A stretch of DNA of 64,000 nt from assembly GCF_013426205.1 (NCBI RefSeq), contig NC_089424.1, positions 124,001-188,000 on the forward strand, given 5' to 3'. The notes under the pieces were generated by a model, which did no database searches, was not told the DNA's origin, and worked only from the letters and a program-made list of their open reading frames with translations. This DNA comes from Metarhizium brunneum. Taxonomy: Eukaryota; Ascomycota; Sordariomycetes; Hypocreales; Clavicipitaceae. How positions within the stretch are numbered: the stretch's first letter is position 1; each line of letters opens with the position of its first letter. Of this stretch, positions 43,590 to 53,457 are shown piece by piece. Both the position numbers and the translations under genes were made by a program.

Positions 43590-43870
43590 GACTACACAGG
43601 AGCAAATACGACATGGGCGACGAGAAAAGCGCCGTCGCCTTGCCCGGCTTGTCGCAATGGAGCGCCGGAGGCCGCGATGATGTTGCTTTCCATGTCGCTT
43701 AACTCAATTCGAATGCCCCAAATCTTGATTTGCGTGTCGCTTCCTATGCGAGAGTGGAACACCATGGCTCCGTCGTCTCTCAAGTGGCCGACATCACCCG
43801 ATACATGAGTCTCCAGCCGGCAGCTACGTGCTGGGGTGACACGAAAGGATTCGGTATCAAGTGCTCCATA
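43590..43870 (-). pseudogene. PKS-NRPS adenylation domain remnant
   Basis: The frame reads [19 protein letters not shown] and then [18 protein letters not shown]. This is the A7-A8 region of an adenylation domain of the type found in fungal PKS-NRPS hybrids (GD, then GR-D-Q-K-RG-RIEL). Only about 90 codons remain, with a stop at the downstream end and nothing recognisable on either side. It has the same orientation as the ketosynthase remnant at 50.3-50.9 kb. They could derive from one ancestral hybrid gene, but the intact genes between them make that uncertain. Confidence 0.65.
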
Positions 43871-44186
43871 GTGAGTCGAGTCTTATTGAGATAGTCTAGA
43901 GACACGCCAGCACTCATCCTCGGTATGAACTACTACAAAGCCGCTGGGCAGCTTTGCCAAGGTCAAGTATTGCCTGTCTCACCTCTATTGTTGCGGGCGC
44001 GATCTTTCCCGACTTGCCACAGCCTTTCCATGTCGACCGACCCCCGACCCAGCCTTTATAGACCTCCGCTTCTTGTTTTCCACAATGCAGCAGACACGGG
44101 CAAGGATCGGTGCAGCATCTCCCATGCTTTGCACAGTATGCCGTGCGAGACCACGTCTGCGGCCTGTTCGAGTTCCTAGGTGCTTG
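43871..44186. other. Intergenic, no gene recognised
   Basis: No supported coding sequence is present between the adenylation remnant and the enterotoxin-like gene remnant. Confidence 0.45.
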
Positions 44187-46850
44187 CTAGTTATCAACAG
44201 GAGTAGTACCATTTTCGGCCTGCATTTCCATCGCGCGCTGCAGCATGGCGTCTATAAGCGCCGGCTCTTTAAATAAAGCAATGTATGTTTTATATCGTGG
44301 GTCTTTGGGTAGATTGTTAATAACCTCTTCGCCAAGTCCAAGAATAAGACTACGATATGGGGCGCTTTGCAGTTCATCTAAAATACCCTTGGCATGGGGA
44401 AGACTTGGGCGGCTATTGAATTCATCTTCATCTTTCTGAGGCTTCTTCATTTTCACCTCCTCAAATACCTTTCGGAATTTCATAGCAATAAGAATTTGAA
44501 GCGGTCTAAGATTGGCTGTATTTCCAGATGACGGCCAGTAACTGTCAAGTTCATCTTCAGTTTTCTCGCCATACAATAACCTTGAGACCTCTAGTGTATG
44601 GAACAGGAGCAAGGGGTCGCGTCCAGATTCCGGTAGGTTTGGCTCTTGAGTCTTTAGAAAATCTCGCAGGGTTGGGATAAGCGGATCCATTCCTTGGAGG
44701 CCTTTTGACTGCCCAATAACATAGGCAACATCAAAGCGGTTAGGCATATGTAGTGGTGAGCTATTCAAACGCTCAGCCATCCTTTTCAGTGTAGATTGAA
44801 CTTGGGTAAAATTGTTAGTCGGAGGAATGATGGGCTCTCCAACGCTGAGATAACGCCCTTGAGTAAATTGAGTGTATTTGAGCGCCGTATAATCGGATAT
44901 CAACTCGGCAGTAAATTCCGTTTTAAATTGCTCAGCTAAGGTTTTAGCATAAGGCTCCGCGCTTGTCAGAAGTTGATCTGGTAGACGCAGCAGAAAATCG
45001 CGCTGGCCGTGAATCGTCTCATTTGAAATACCCTCTCGGATATTATCAGCAGCTGATGGAGATATACTCTGGGTTTTGGACTTGTCCGTATCAGAAGTGC
45101 TGGCCTGCATGGCGCTCAACACATCTGGATTTGCCAGGCCAATACCCAGTGCGGCTTCGGATAGAACGGCCAGTTCCGTGAAAAGCAAAGCATCTTTCAA
45201 GCGCTCTTGGAAGCTGTTATCTGAATAAAGTTGCGTGTATATTTTCTCGTTGAGAATGCTCGTCCATGCACTATCATGAACCCCACGCATGTGCTCGGAT
45301 TTAGGCAGTGGCTCAGGTTGTGCCAATTTGCGAAAAATTCGATAAATATGAAGCAAGATTCCAAGCAGAGCGACGGGAGTCAATGTCAAAGCATCAGCCG
45401 TTGCGCATAATACCGTGTCAACCCAGTCAGACTCCCCCTTGTCCGCGTCAGCCTTTGCACCAAGGCCACAGCCAAGAAAGGGGATAATACTTCCCGCGGC
45501 GGCGGCTTTATCCCAGTCGGTCGCCGTGTCCGAAGTGAAGGCTTCAGTCATTCCGGCGATCCACAAGCCAAGGCCAAGGGCATTAAATCCGCCTTTGGCC
45601 GCCTTCTTTAATTTCGCAAGTGCCTGAGCACCAGATTTTATAGACTAATCGCTTCGCGCGGAACTTGTGTAAATCCACAGGCCACCACTTCTTGACAAGG
45701 TCAACAAGCCCGCGCTTGTCCACGAGCTCTGAGAACCCCTTTTCCAACGCGGTCTCAACCAACTCTGCTACTTTAGCTTCATCCATTATTGTCACTTCCT
45801 TTCCATTATAAATGGTTGGCTGGTCTTCCTTTGGAAGCTTGCCCTCTTCCTTTAGACTTTCTGGTGTCTTTCGCCAGGAGTAGTTGACACTTGTTCTTGC
45901 TTGGCTAACTGCTTATCCTTCTTAATTTGTTGGTTTGCTGTCTCACGAGCTTTATCACAATCCCCATCAGCACGGGTTCGAAGGAAATGGCCGTCCTCGA
46001 TTGAGCGCCCAGCTTCCATGTTCGGTGGTGCTGATAGAGTGGCAAGAAGCGCAGGGCAGTTGAGACCCTCATAATCACCTCGAGTCAGTGGTGGCAACTG
46101 GTCGTCATATACTACCTCCATGAGCTCGTCCTGGCTGCCACCGGGCAGGTTCAGATTGGCTTCGTCAGTTTCCATTAGACTGATTGCTGCTAGCTGTTTC
46201 TTGACGAATTCACCCTCAGAAGCCTTCTTATCAAGATAAAAGTAGCCATAGATTAGTGACTTGCGGACTTCTCCTGTTACATCTATTCCTTTGGGGTTTG
46301 TCTGGTAGTCAATGTACCGCCTGTATGGTGTTCCTGGGTTTCTGCGATTTAAAGCGTTAGGCTCGTTTATTGACGCTGACCGGAACTTTATATTTACTTA
46401 CGTGCAAACAGCAATGTGTCCACCTCCGTTATCGGGGCGTTCATATGCAACCCCGGCAACGCGAGGCGAATTTCTGGGTGGCAGTGCCAGCGCCTCTACA
46501 CGGCCAATCGAATCGGGCTTCGATTTGTACGTCCATGTACGATAACGCAGGCCAAGCTTCTCAAATACTTGAATCATGGTTTTAAGCTCAACACCATCGG
46601 GAACACCATCGGGACCACGATCGCCTGGTCGTTTTGGTCAATGTAGGCACGTCAACGCCAGTGTGCTTTGAGAGATCTTCGACGGATACGCCCGTTCGGT
46701 GTGCAGTCGTAATAAAGAAGCAGTCATGGGGAGTGACGGCTCTTGTCAACATCTTTGCAAAGCTATCAATGCCTTCGACTTGGGCCGACAACGAATCCTT
46801 TGGCGTATCAGCCCGTAGTATGACTTTGTTATTGAATTTAGTATTCAAGG
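44187..46850 (-). pseudogene. Fungal enterotoxin-like gene, frame-broken and 5' truncated
   Basis: A long minus-strand coding region is spread over different frames. One normal intron is visible near 46,330-46,405 (GTAAGT donor, CCTAAC branch, CGCAG acceptor). Three further frame changes lack splice signals, near 46,630, 45,880 and 45,650, and there is no start codon or signal peptide at the upstream end. The 459-codon C-terminal part has a Gly/Ala-rich hydrophobic pair of helices (near 45,350-45,530) followed by a long helical region. This resembles the C-terminal half of the heat-labile-enterotoxin-like proteins common in insect-pathogenic Hypocreales. I see no convincing ADP-ribosyltransferase active site in what remains of the N-terminus. 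It appears non-functional. Sequencing errors at homopolymers could explain some breaks but not the missing start. The family call is moderate. Confidence 0.45.
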
Positions 46851-47740
46851 TAACTATTAGACTCTATTAGTACCCGTGTTTACTGTAACAGAACGTTAAT
46901 CTAGACGCACTGCATCGCCGATTTTAGCCATGCCAGCTCAGCTTCCCGAGTCCTCACTGAGCCCTCCATGAGCGTGCCTGAGCGTGCATGGGCTTCTTCC
47001 TACTTTTCCTATTTTAGGACAAAAGTGTACGCACGCAGAGATGCTGGCAGGGCGACACGGGACTTTGATACCTTGTTTGAATCCGATATTGACTTGCATT
47101 TTGTGTATTCAAGACGTAAGGGGCAGAGTTATGACATGATCGGTTTTCGCACTCCGGAAACAGTTGGGCCAATTGGCACTTTCTGAATGAAGCTCATTGT
47201 ATGTACAGAGATGAGTTGGGGTATAGACGTTGCGGGTAAAGTGATACAGCAAATTCTGGCCTTGTAGCTCCAAATTACTGGTCCTACATTTATTGGCACC
47301 ATGTGTTTCTATTGACTGTCATTTAATATAGAGCTTCTTGGTGGACAGGATACTTACCACACCTTCACCGTTCAGTCATGAAAAAGAAAAAGTGAAAGCA
47401 AGCACTGCGTAACATGCTGCATCGAGGCCTAATTTCGCAAAGTATGCAAAACACACCCAATGAGTATGCTCTGAGCGGCGAATCTAGCCAAATACCAAAA
47501 TCACCCAAAATGCCAGGGATACAAGACCAAGGCGACAGACAGATCCATAGGCCAATGGGCACTTGACTGTCGCATTCAAGTTAGACGACCAACCCAAGTT
47601 CTAAGCCAGTCATGGGAGTTGACGGCCTCCTCCTAGGCTTGAACGCACCACTGGTGTCGTGATGGGAGTATCTATCTTCCCGACCAAAGGCAATCGTCTT
47701 GACCTGTCTGCCATGATGCTTCTCCCATGGACCATCGATT
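46851..47740. other. Intergenic, no gene recognised
   Basis: No supported gene is present. The string GTGTTTACTGTAACA near 46877 is nearly identical to ATGTTTACTGTAACA at 49058, the left edge of mobile element copy C. It may be an element end. Confidence 0.45.
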
Positions 47741-49042
47741 TTACGTTCCTACTACCCTTGTGAACCTCGTAGAAGGTGCAGCGTTGGGTTCAAAATCTTC
47801 CATGTTTAAATCTGGAAACACCTTCTGCATCTTACGCGCCAAATATTGTGACCAAAGCCCTTGAACTGAACGGAACGTGGTCCCAGCCCAGCGCTGTTTC
47901 GCGGACACAATCTCCTCCTCCGACAGCGGGGTCAAGTGATGTAGCGGTAAACGCACCATCTTAGCATTCCATGCAAAGTCGAAAAAAAGGGGGAAAGAAA
48001 AGCGCGGCGCGTTGCCGGGTCCGGGCCGGCAGACACGGTGGGGTCGGGATCGATATCGGCCATGTGTGAGTTGATCAAACATGTCGCCAACTAGAAGCGA
48101 GTCAGATTTGCGTTGGTAGAATGGTATGTATGGTACAGGTGGAAAATTGCCGCTTGGGCTTACTGTTCACGATGAAAGAGTCCTCAAGAACTGGAACATC
48201 TACCCACTTATCCGAGGGCGATAGGATCTAGACCAAGGGTTAGATAGAGTTGTCATGTCATGTTGGAGCATGTCATGCTCGCTCACCTGGAGGCCGGGTG
48301 AGTCCACTTTCAGAATGGTGAGGAAACCAAAGTCTATAGCTATAATGAGCGCGTCCCGAGTGTACTTGAGTCGTGAGACCGCCTTACCAGTATGTTCGCC
48401 GATACCGAAACTCTGCTCACCAGTCCCATCCCTTGACTTCTCCCTGTCTCCTACGCCAACAATCTTGTCCTGAAAAAGCTGCCCCTCCACCGCCTGATAT
48501 TTGAAACACCGGAATAGCACAACGGGCTCCGGCTCTAGAAGTGTCTGGCGCAACTCGGCGCGACTCAACCCCAACGCCAACGAGAACATGTCTGTCAGCG
48601 TCTTGCCCAGCTCCGTAACTTGATCCACGTATTTCAGCACAGTGGGCCTCATCTCGGGGAGATCAAAGTCAGGAAATTGGTTACGTCCGTGCAGTGGGAG
48701 GCCGGCGAGTGGGTGGTCATCGGCGTGCTCAGGGCCTACGTAGAGACCTTCCTTCCAGTCGAGACGTCCGTGTGTATGCTCGCCGCCGAGAGGCATGTAG
48801 CCACGCCAGGCAACGCCACCACTATGAACATCGAGTGCCATCTTGGATTCGAGTGGTAGGTCGAAGAAGGTACGTGACATGGAGACAAGTGATGACTGGA
48901 CCCGGGGGGACACCCTCGTCTTCGTGATGAGAAAGAAGCCCCATGTCGACGCCGCATCGTGGATAGCACGAATGGCTTCCTGCGCAGGCAGTCCGCCGTT
49001 GTAGTAAGCCGTGAGGTCGATGATCGGAACTTGTTCGGTCAT
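47741..49042 (-). CDS. Fe(II)/2-oxoglutarate-dependent oxygenase (isopenicillin-N-synthase-like)
   Basis: Four exons, 49042-48388, 48333-48287, 48227-48164 and 48090-47741, give 371 residues. Introns of 54, 59 and 73 bases have GTAAGG, GTGAGC and GTAAGC donors. The N-terminal DIOX_N region begins VPIIDL and includes WGFFLITK and FFDLP. The iron ligands are His217 and Asp219 in GEHTDFG and His273 in RPHRV, and an Arg follows nearby for 2-oxoglutarate. The Asp codon is split by intron 1. These enzymes hydroxylate, desaturate or cyclise small molecules and often tailor secondary metabolites. The gene is intact although surrounded by remnants, and lies 2.5 kb from the peptide cluster starting at 51.5 kb. 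It may belong to that cluster or be a survivor of a lost one. A small mobile element begins 24 bases upstream of its start codon. Confidence 0.88.
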
Positions 49043-49065
49043 ATTTGTCTCGTGGTAATGTTTAC

Positions 49066-49253
49066 TGTAACAAAGGCTCGTCTTGGGAGCATGTCCAAGG
49101 TCCTTGGTTCGTGGAAGAGCAGAAGGGAAGGGACAGGTAACCGATATATATACAAGATAGAAACAGAGATGCCTCAGGCCTTAAGTGAGGCGCGTGATCC
49201 TGTTGTGTAACCGTTAGGTACCTGTGCTCTTTGTGACTTGTTCCGTGTAACAA
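49066..49253. mobile_element. MITE-like element, copy C, in the oxygenase promoter
   Basis: A 188-base element starts TGTAACAAAGGCTCG and ends GTTCCGTGTAACA; the ends are inverted copies at the outer TGTWACA. The inner block AAGGTCCTTGGTT matches copies A and D. No perfect target duplication is seen (ATGT on both sides at best). It occupies the immediate upstream region of the oxygenase gene, so that gene's transcription start is either inside the element or in the 23 bases between. Confidence 0.7.
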
Positions 49254-50294
49254 TGTGGCACATGCGTTCGGGCCGGTTATAATGCGCGCACTTGTCAAAT
49301 CAATGTAGAAGTACAGTAAACCAGGCCTATAACGATCCTATACCCTTTGCGGTCAAAGGCATCGTGCAAGGATTCTACGGCGCCTCCCAAGCGGCGCGAC
49401 GAGGACGAACAAGGTGGAGCAGCGGGTTATCAACGCCAGAGCGGAGACAACACCAACAAGTTGGAAGTAATGAAAAGAATTTGGACAAGGCCTGGGACTT
49501 GCACAAGTTTCGATCCTAGCTCTTAGAATCTCATGACATCAAACAAGATGATATTTTCAGCCTAATTCCAGGCAGTCATCAGAATGGCCGAGGGCGCTGG
49601 CATCTTTCAGGTAATAGGATGACTTGTAAGCAAATCATTGCATGATTGCTGGCTCAGTATCTCCTGTGAAGCGGGTCAAAAGGGACGTGTACATGAAGGC
49701 CACGTAATCCCTTTGGAGTATTGGAGGCATTTAGTGATATTTTTCTTGCTTACACGCTCAGGACAACTCAGGGAGCTGCTCAGGTATGCTCAGGTTAGAT
49801 CAGGTGATACTCAGGAAGGCTCACTGAGGCTCAGGAAGCGCTCAGGTTAAAGCAGCCACAGCTTAGGAACTCTTTTGAGAAAGGAAATTGGGTCCGTCTT
49901 GATTAATATTCTGTTCTATACTGTAACAGAAAATACATATGTAACTTATATACTTTTCACGAGAGTATTTGGTTGGCGAGGACGCTTGAAGTTGTAAGGT
50001 AAAGCACTACATGTATTTTCGGAACGAGCGGGAACTATTCTCGCAGCTACCTCTTGGAGGCATAATATCGCGCTAAGCGCAAAAATAAAGCGTTTTTGCA
50101 TTTTGTCTGCCTCACTTAAGGTTTTATATATAAGTAAATGAAGATTTACTAGAATACTATTATAATTAATATTATAGTAATCGGGTCGGACTAGGGGAAT
50201 ATATACGATTTGGTCTTACTAGGCACCTTTTATTTATTTCCACTAAATCAAGTCGTATAATAATAAAATTAATAGAATAAAGGCATGGGCGAGA
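49254..50294. repeat. Intergenic with CTCAGG-rich tract and AT-rich DNA
   Basis: No gene is recognised. Between 49757 and 49846 the hexamer CTCAGG occurs seven times in irregular spacing. From 50090 to 50290 the sequence is AT-rich with ATTATAATTAATATTATAG-like strings. This looks like degraded repeat DNA. Confidence 0.55.
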
Positions 50295-50880
50295 CCGCTT
50301 GAATGGCCATCTTGGTTGACGCCTCTCTGGCGAATTAACACTCAATGTGGTCTCCGTCGGCAATGGCATCACCGAGTCTCTTCATCACGACAGCCGCCAC
50401 ACCTCACCTTGACGAGCATACCCACCCGCATCCGCATCCCACATGCGTCATCGGCGCGTGGGGGAGACCATATTCAACTTGCTCTCATATACAAGTACTC
50501 TAGGTCTCAAAATACCCTGCGGCCGGCACGCCACTGTGACTTGCGACTCGCCTGCTCTCGGAGCCTGCACCGCACGATGGACCGCGATTAGGGACGATGA
50601 GCAGGCGGTATCAACTGTCATGCTCGGGTCGTGCCAGTCAAAAAGTACGGCATTCAATTTGGCATGATGGAAACGCTCGTCCCGGTGCCGAAATCCATGA
50701 GTAGAGAGTTTAGATTCTGTAGAAATGGTCAGCATATTCGACACCCATGACGCCCCCCTAGATGATCGTATCCGATCCGCAAAGCCCCAGTGCCTCCTAC
50801 TGTGTGCCCAACAGGCAAATGCCGTGCTGCACCAAAAACAACTAACATGTGTAGCTGGTACACTGGAGACCATGTTCGAA
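50295..50880 (-). pseudogene. Polyketide synthase ketosynthase remnant
   Basis: Fragments of a type I ketosynthase domain are recognisable in order on the minus strand. They are a GVMGVEYADHF segment (about 50,710-50,745) and the active-site region SMTVDTACSSSLIAVH with the nucleophilic Cys (about 50,590-50,640). An ESKLNMVSPT segment (about 50,460) and a VVMKRLGDAIADGDHIE segment (about 50,340-50,390) follow. Stops and frame changes separate the pieces. It belongs to a fungal highly reducing PKS or PKS-NRPS and is long dead. The rest of the synthase is missing. Confidence 0.75.
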
Positions 50881-51519
50881 TCGTCCTCGACAATAGTGCT
50901 CAGATATCATTTAAAGATTTCTTGGGGGCCATTGTCAGCGACTTGGTTGGGTTATTCTAGAATCTAGATTAGTCGCTCACTGTCCAAATACGACGAAACA
51001 TGCATGGTCGGTTCGTGTATGACGAACAACAAGTCGCTATATGACGGTATTCCGTGTTGATGAAAGCTCCTACTGCCGCACCACATGCTGAACCAACGCC
51101 AGCCCATGTGCCACGATCCATCGTTAGCTATGTAGGCTTTGATTTACTAGTTGGCCCTGCTTGGCGATGAAGACTTCTCGAAGGGCGGCGCAGTTTTACG
51201 TGCCCATTTGCATGATGGAGCCGCCTGCGAGGGAGTAGTTAGGGTAGATGTCGTCTTTGGATGCGCCCCAGGCGGGGATCATGGAGAAGGCATAGGCGTA
51301 GTCAACATTCGTAGGGCTTATGAGGGCTAAAGTGCTGTTCTTTCATCAACTCTGGCAAGAGGCAAGTCATAATAATTGTCTGATTAAAGCTACATAGGAG
51401 AGAGAAGCTAAGGTCTGGAGTCAACCAGTATTCAATAGAAGCAAGTGTAATCGCAACAACACCAGCGTCCCAACCGGCTCTGACGAAGCCAATTGTTCTG
51501 GAAGACATCGCCTAATAGT
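50881..51519. other. Intergenic, no gene recognised
   Basis: No supported coding sequence is present. The left part may contain further decayed PKS DNA that I cannot align. Confidence 0.45.
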
Positions 51520-52476
51520 TCAGGGAATTGAGGTCGGCTTAATTTTCTCATCCCAGCCTGTGATGTCGTGTTCTGGCCGCCCAGCCCACTCCAGCAGCGC
51601 TTCATAGTCTCTACAGGTGTGTTGCACATCCAAATGCCCCAAAGCCTTTTTCCTCTCTTCTACCCATTTATATGGCATCGGCGCAACGTCACCACCACAC
51701 ATGAGCGTCTGCCGGAGTGAGTCAAAGCAATGGTCAATATGTTCCGGTGCAAGAATCGCCTCATTAATCACTGGGTTCTGATCGAATCCTTTAGTGTGAC
51801 CAAAGTAGATGTGGCGGATTGAATCCAGGCAGTGCATCTCGTGAAAGACGCTAATTAGAACCGGAAAGTGGTCTTCGTCGCCATTCAGTGGAATCGTCTG
51901 GTTGACGAGCTGATCTGCCGAAGACTTGGGAATGCGTACTACCGTGCGTGGGTAGAGCGTCTTCCAGGCATCATCCGCAGCAGTCGAGTTTCCCATGTAC
52001 TTGGTTTTCTGGCTACCGAATCCGCTGGTGAATAGCACTGTCTTGTACCGGATTGCTTCTTGGAGCGGTGCTAAATTGTTGGTGTGTGTTGTCAGTATAA
52101 AGGCCGATAATTCCCATTTCTCAAAATAAGAGGAAATAACCAACGTACAGTATAGAGATTCTGGAAATATAGGATTGGATGGGCCCCGAAGAGAATACAT
52201 GGAAATCAGAAAACCCAACAAACACACGTTTAGAACGACGGAGCAAATGAGGACAGCGGTCCGGATAAGCCCGTACTTGGATGGTGCATCATGTCTTGAC
52301 CGGTGGGTTTTCTGGTCAAGGAAGCTCCCATTTTCACACAACAGGTGGTCTTCATCAGATGAAGAAGCCTTTTCGTATGAGTGATGGTTGCGAGAGGCAA
52401 AGATTTCATCGGCCGTAGACTTCATGGTCCTGAGAGTAAAACGCGACCAGAAGGGGTAATGGCCGTTAGAGCCCAT
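51520..52476 (-). CDS. UstY-family (DUF3328) oxidase of the RiPP locus, gene 1
   Basis: Two exons, 52476-52149 and 52070-51520, give 292 residues. The intron 52071-52148 (GTACGT donor, CTGAC branch, TTTAG acceptor) is 78 bases and happens to keep the frame open if retained, which would add 26 residues. The predicted order is a polar N-terminus, one membrane span (about 72-94), a conserved APLQEAIRY-like segment just after the intron, then HEMHC at about 186 and HIDHC at about 220 with LMCGGDV. These two HxxHC motifs define the family and are thought to bind the metal. UstY proteins oxidise precursor peptides (cyclisation, hydroxylation) in ustiloxin, phomopsin, asperipin and cyclochlorotine pathways. 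It is transcribed divergently from the precursor gene 570 bases away. Confidence 0.88.
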   Translation of the reverse strand: MGSNGHYPFWSRFTLRTMKSTADEIFASRNHHSYEKASSSDEDHLLCENGSFLDQKTHRSRHDAPSKYGLIRTAVLICSVVLNVCLLGFLISMYSLRGPSNPIFPESLYCTLVISSYFEKWELSAFILTTHTNNLAPLQEAIRYKTVLFTSGFGSQKTKYMGNSTAADDAWKTLYPRTVVRIPKSSADQLVNQTIPLNGDEDHFPVLISVFHEMHCLDSIRHIYFGHTKGFDQNPVINEAILAPEHIDHCFDSLRQTLMCGGDVAPMPYKWVEERKKALGHLDVQHTCRDYEALLEWAGRPEHDITGWDEKIKPTSIP

Positions 52477-53045
52477 ATTTTCTAATGAAATGTGTACGTG
52501 GTTCTAAGCCAGAATCATGAAACATGGAGAAATATGGAGTGAAGAGAAACAAATCGAATGGAAACTGACCACTTCTAGTCCACGGCTGGTCAACAGCTAG
52601 CACCTGACCATGTGCTTGAAACATGTTATCTATCACGAATGTGCTTGATTCTTAATGGAGAAAACTCTGCATCTGTATGCTTACTTGTGTGTCTTAAATC
52701 TGCGCAATAATCATGCATAGTATTATTACGCCACCTCGTTGCTCGGCAGGATGAGTGAGACATTGTGGCATCAGGGGAGGGGGTCTATACAGTGTGACTT
52801 TAGCTATTGTAGGTCCTGCTTTGACTACTATCCCATGTGAAATATTAATACAGCTCCATGTGGATTCCTGGAATTCAAAATTTCGCAAACCCACTACCAC
52901 TCCTAGTTATTATATTCTGCTATTCGTGCCGCGATAACCTTTTTGGAAGAAAAAAATCGAAATCAACACGGCTTTTACCTTGATACGGCATGCCTCACCT
53001 CTCCATATTATATCTCTCTTTGCTAATATATAATCTTTAGAAACA
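52477..53045. promoter_or_regulatory. Shared divergent promoter region, UstY gene 1 / precursor
   Basis: A gene-free stretch lies between the oxidase gene and the peptide precursor, consistent with co-regulation. TATATAATC-like AT boxes lie at about 53005-53036, immediately before the precursor ATG. No specific regulator site is recognised. Confidence 0.5.
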
Positions 53046-53457
53046 ATGAAGCTCTTGGCTCAGGTTATTGCTGTCACAACCCTGGCAACATCAGCTCTAG
53101 GAGCCCCTGTCGTGGGAGCGGATAAATCCAACCTTGAGGTAGAATATTTCCCATGGAATGAGTCGGTCTAATATTAACTCACCAATCTAGGCTCGCAACC
53201 CACAAGGCTCTTTTATCTGGGATTGGGCTAAGAGCGAGGCGCACAAGAATGAAAAGCGAACACCCCAGGGCTCGTTTATCTGGGACTGGGCCAAGAGCGA
53301 GGGGCACGAGAATGAAAAGAGAGCACCTCAAGGCTCGTTTATCTGGGACTGGGCCAAGAGCGAGGCGCATAAGAATGAAAAAAGAACACCCCAGGGCTCC
53401 TTCATCTGGGACTGGGCTGACGGGACGAGCGCTGACCATAAAAGCACTGAGGAATAG
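53046..53457 (+). CDS. Secreted RiPP precursor with four PQGSFIWDW core repeats
   Basis: Two exons, 53046-53138 and 53191-53457, give 119 residues. The 52-base intron (GTAGAA donor, CTAAT/TTAAC branch, TCTAG acceptor) joins in phase. Residues 1-19 are a signal peptide (MKLLAQVIAVTTLATSALG), followed by a short leader. Four near-identical repeats then follow, each containing PQGSFIWDWA. Repeats 1-3 continue with KSE, a H/N-rich spacer and NEKR. A Lys-Arg pair closes repeats 1, 2 and 3, as expected for Golgi Kex2 cleavage. Repeat 4 ends in a different acidic tail without KR. Period is 21 residues. Spacer residues vary (A/G, K/E) while the core does not, which shows selection on the core. With three UstY genes around it, this fits a dikaritin-type RiPP precursor. 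Known dikaritin cores contain Tyr; this one has Phe and two Trp. I do not recognise the product. Confidence 0.9.
53197..53426 (+). repeat. Four tandem 63-base coding repeats in the precursor
   Basis: The unit CCACAAGGCTCTTTTATCTG and its continuation recurs at about 63-base intervals, starting near 53200, 53263, 53326 and 53389. Synonymous changes are present (CAA/CAG, TTT/TTC, GAT/GAC), so the units are not a very recent duplication and have been kept alike at protein level. Confidence 0.85.

Noticed and set aside
46968..47186. 72-codon frame on the plus strand
   Set aside because: No motif and no conserved feature; likely chance in degraded DNA.
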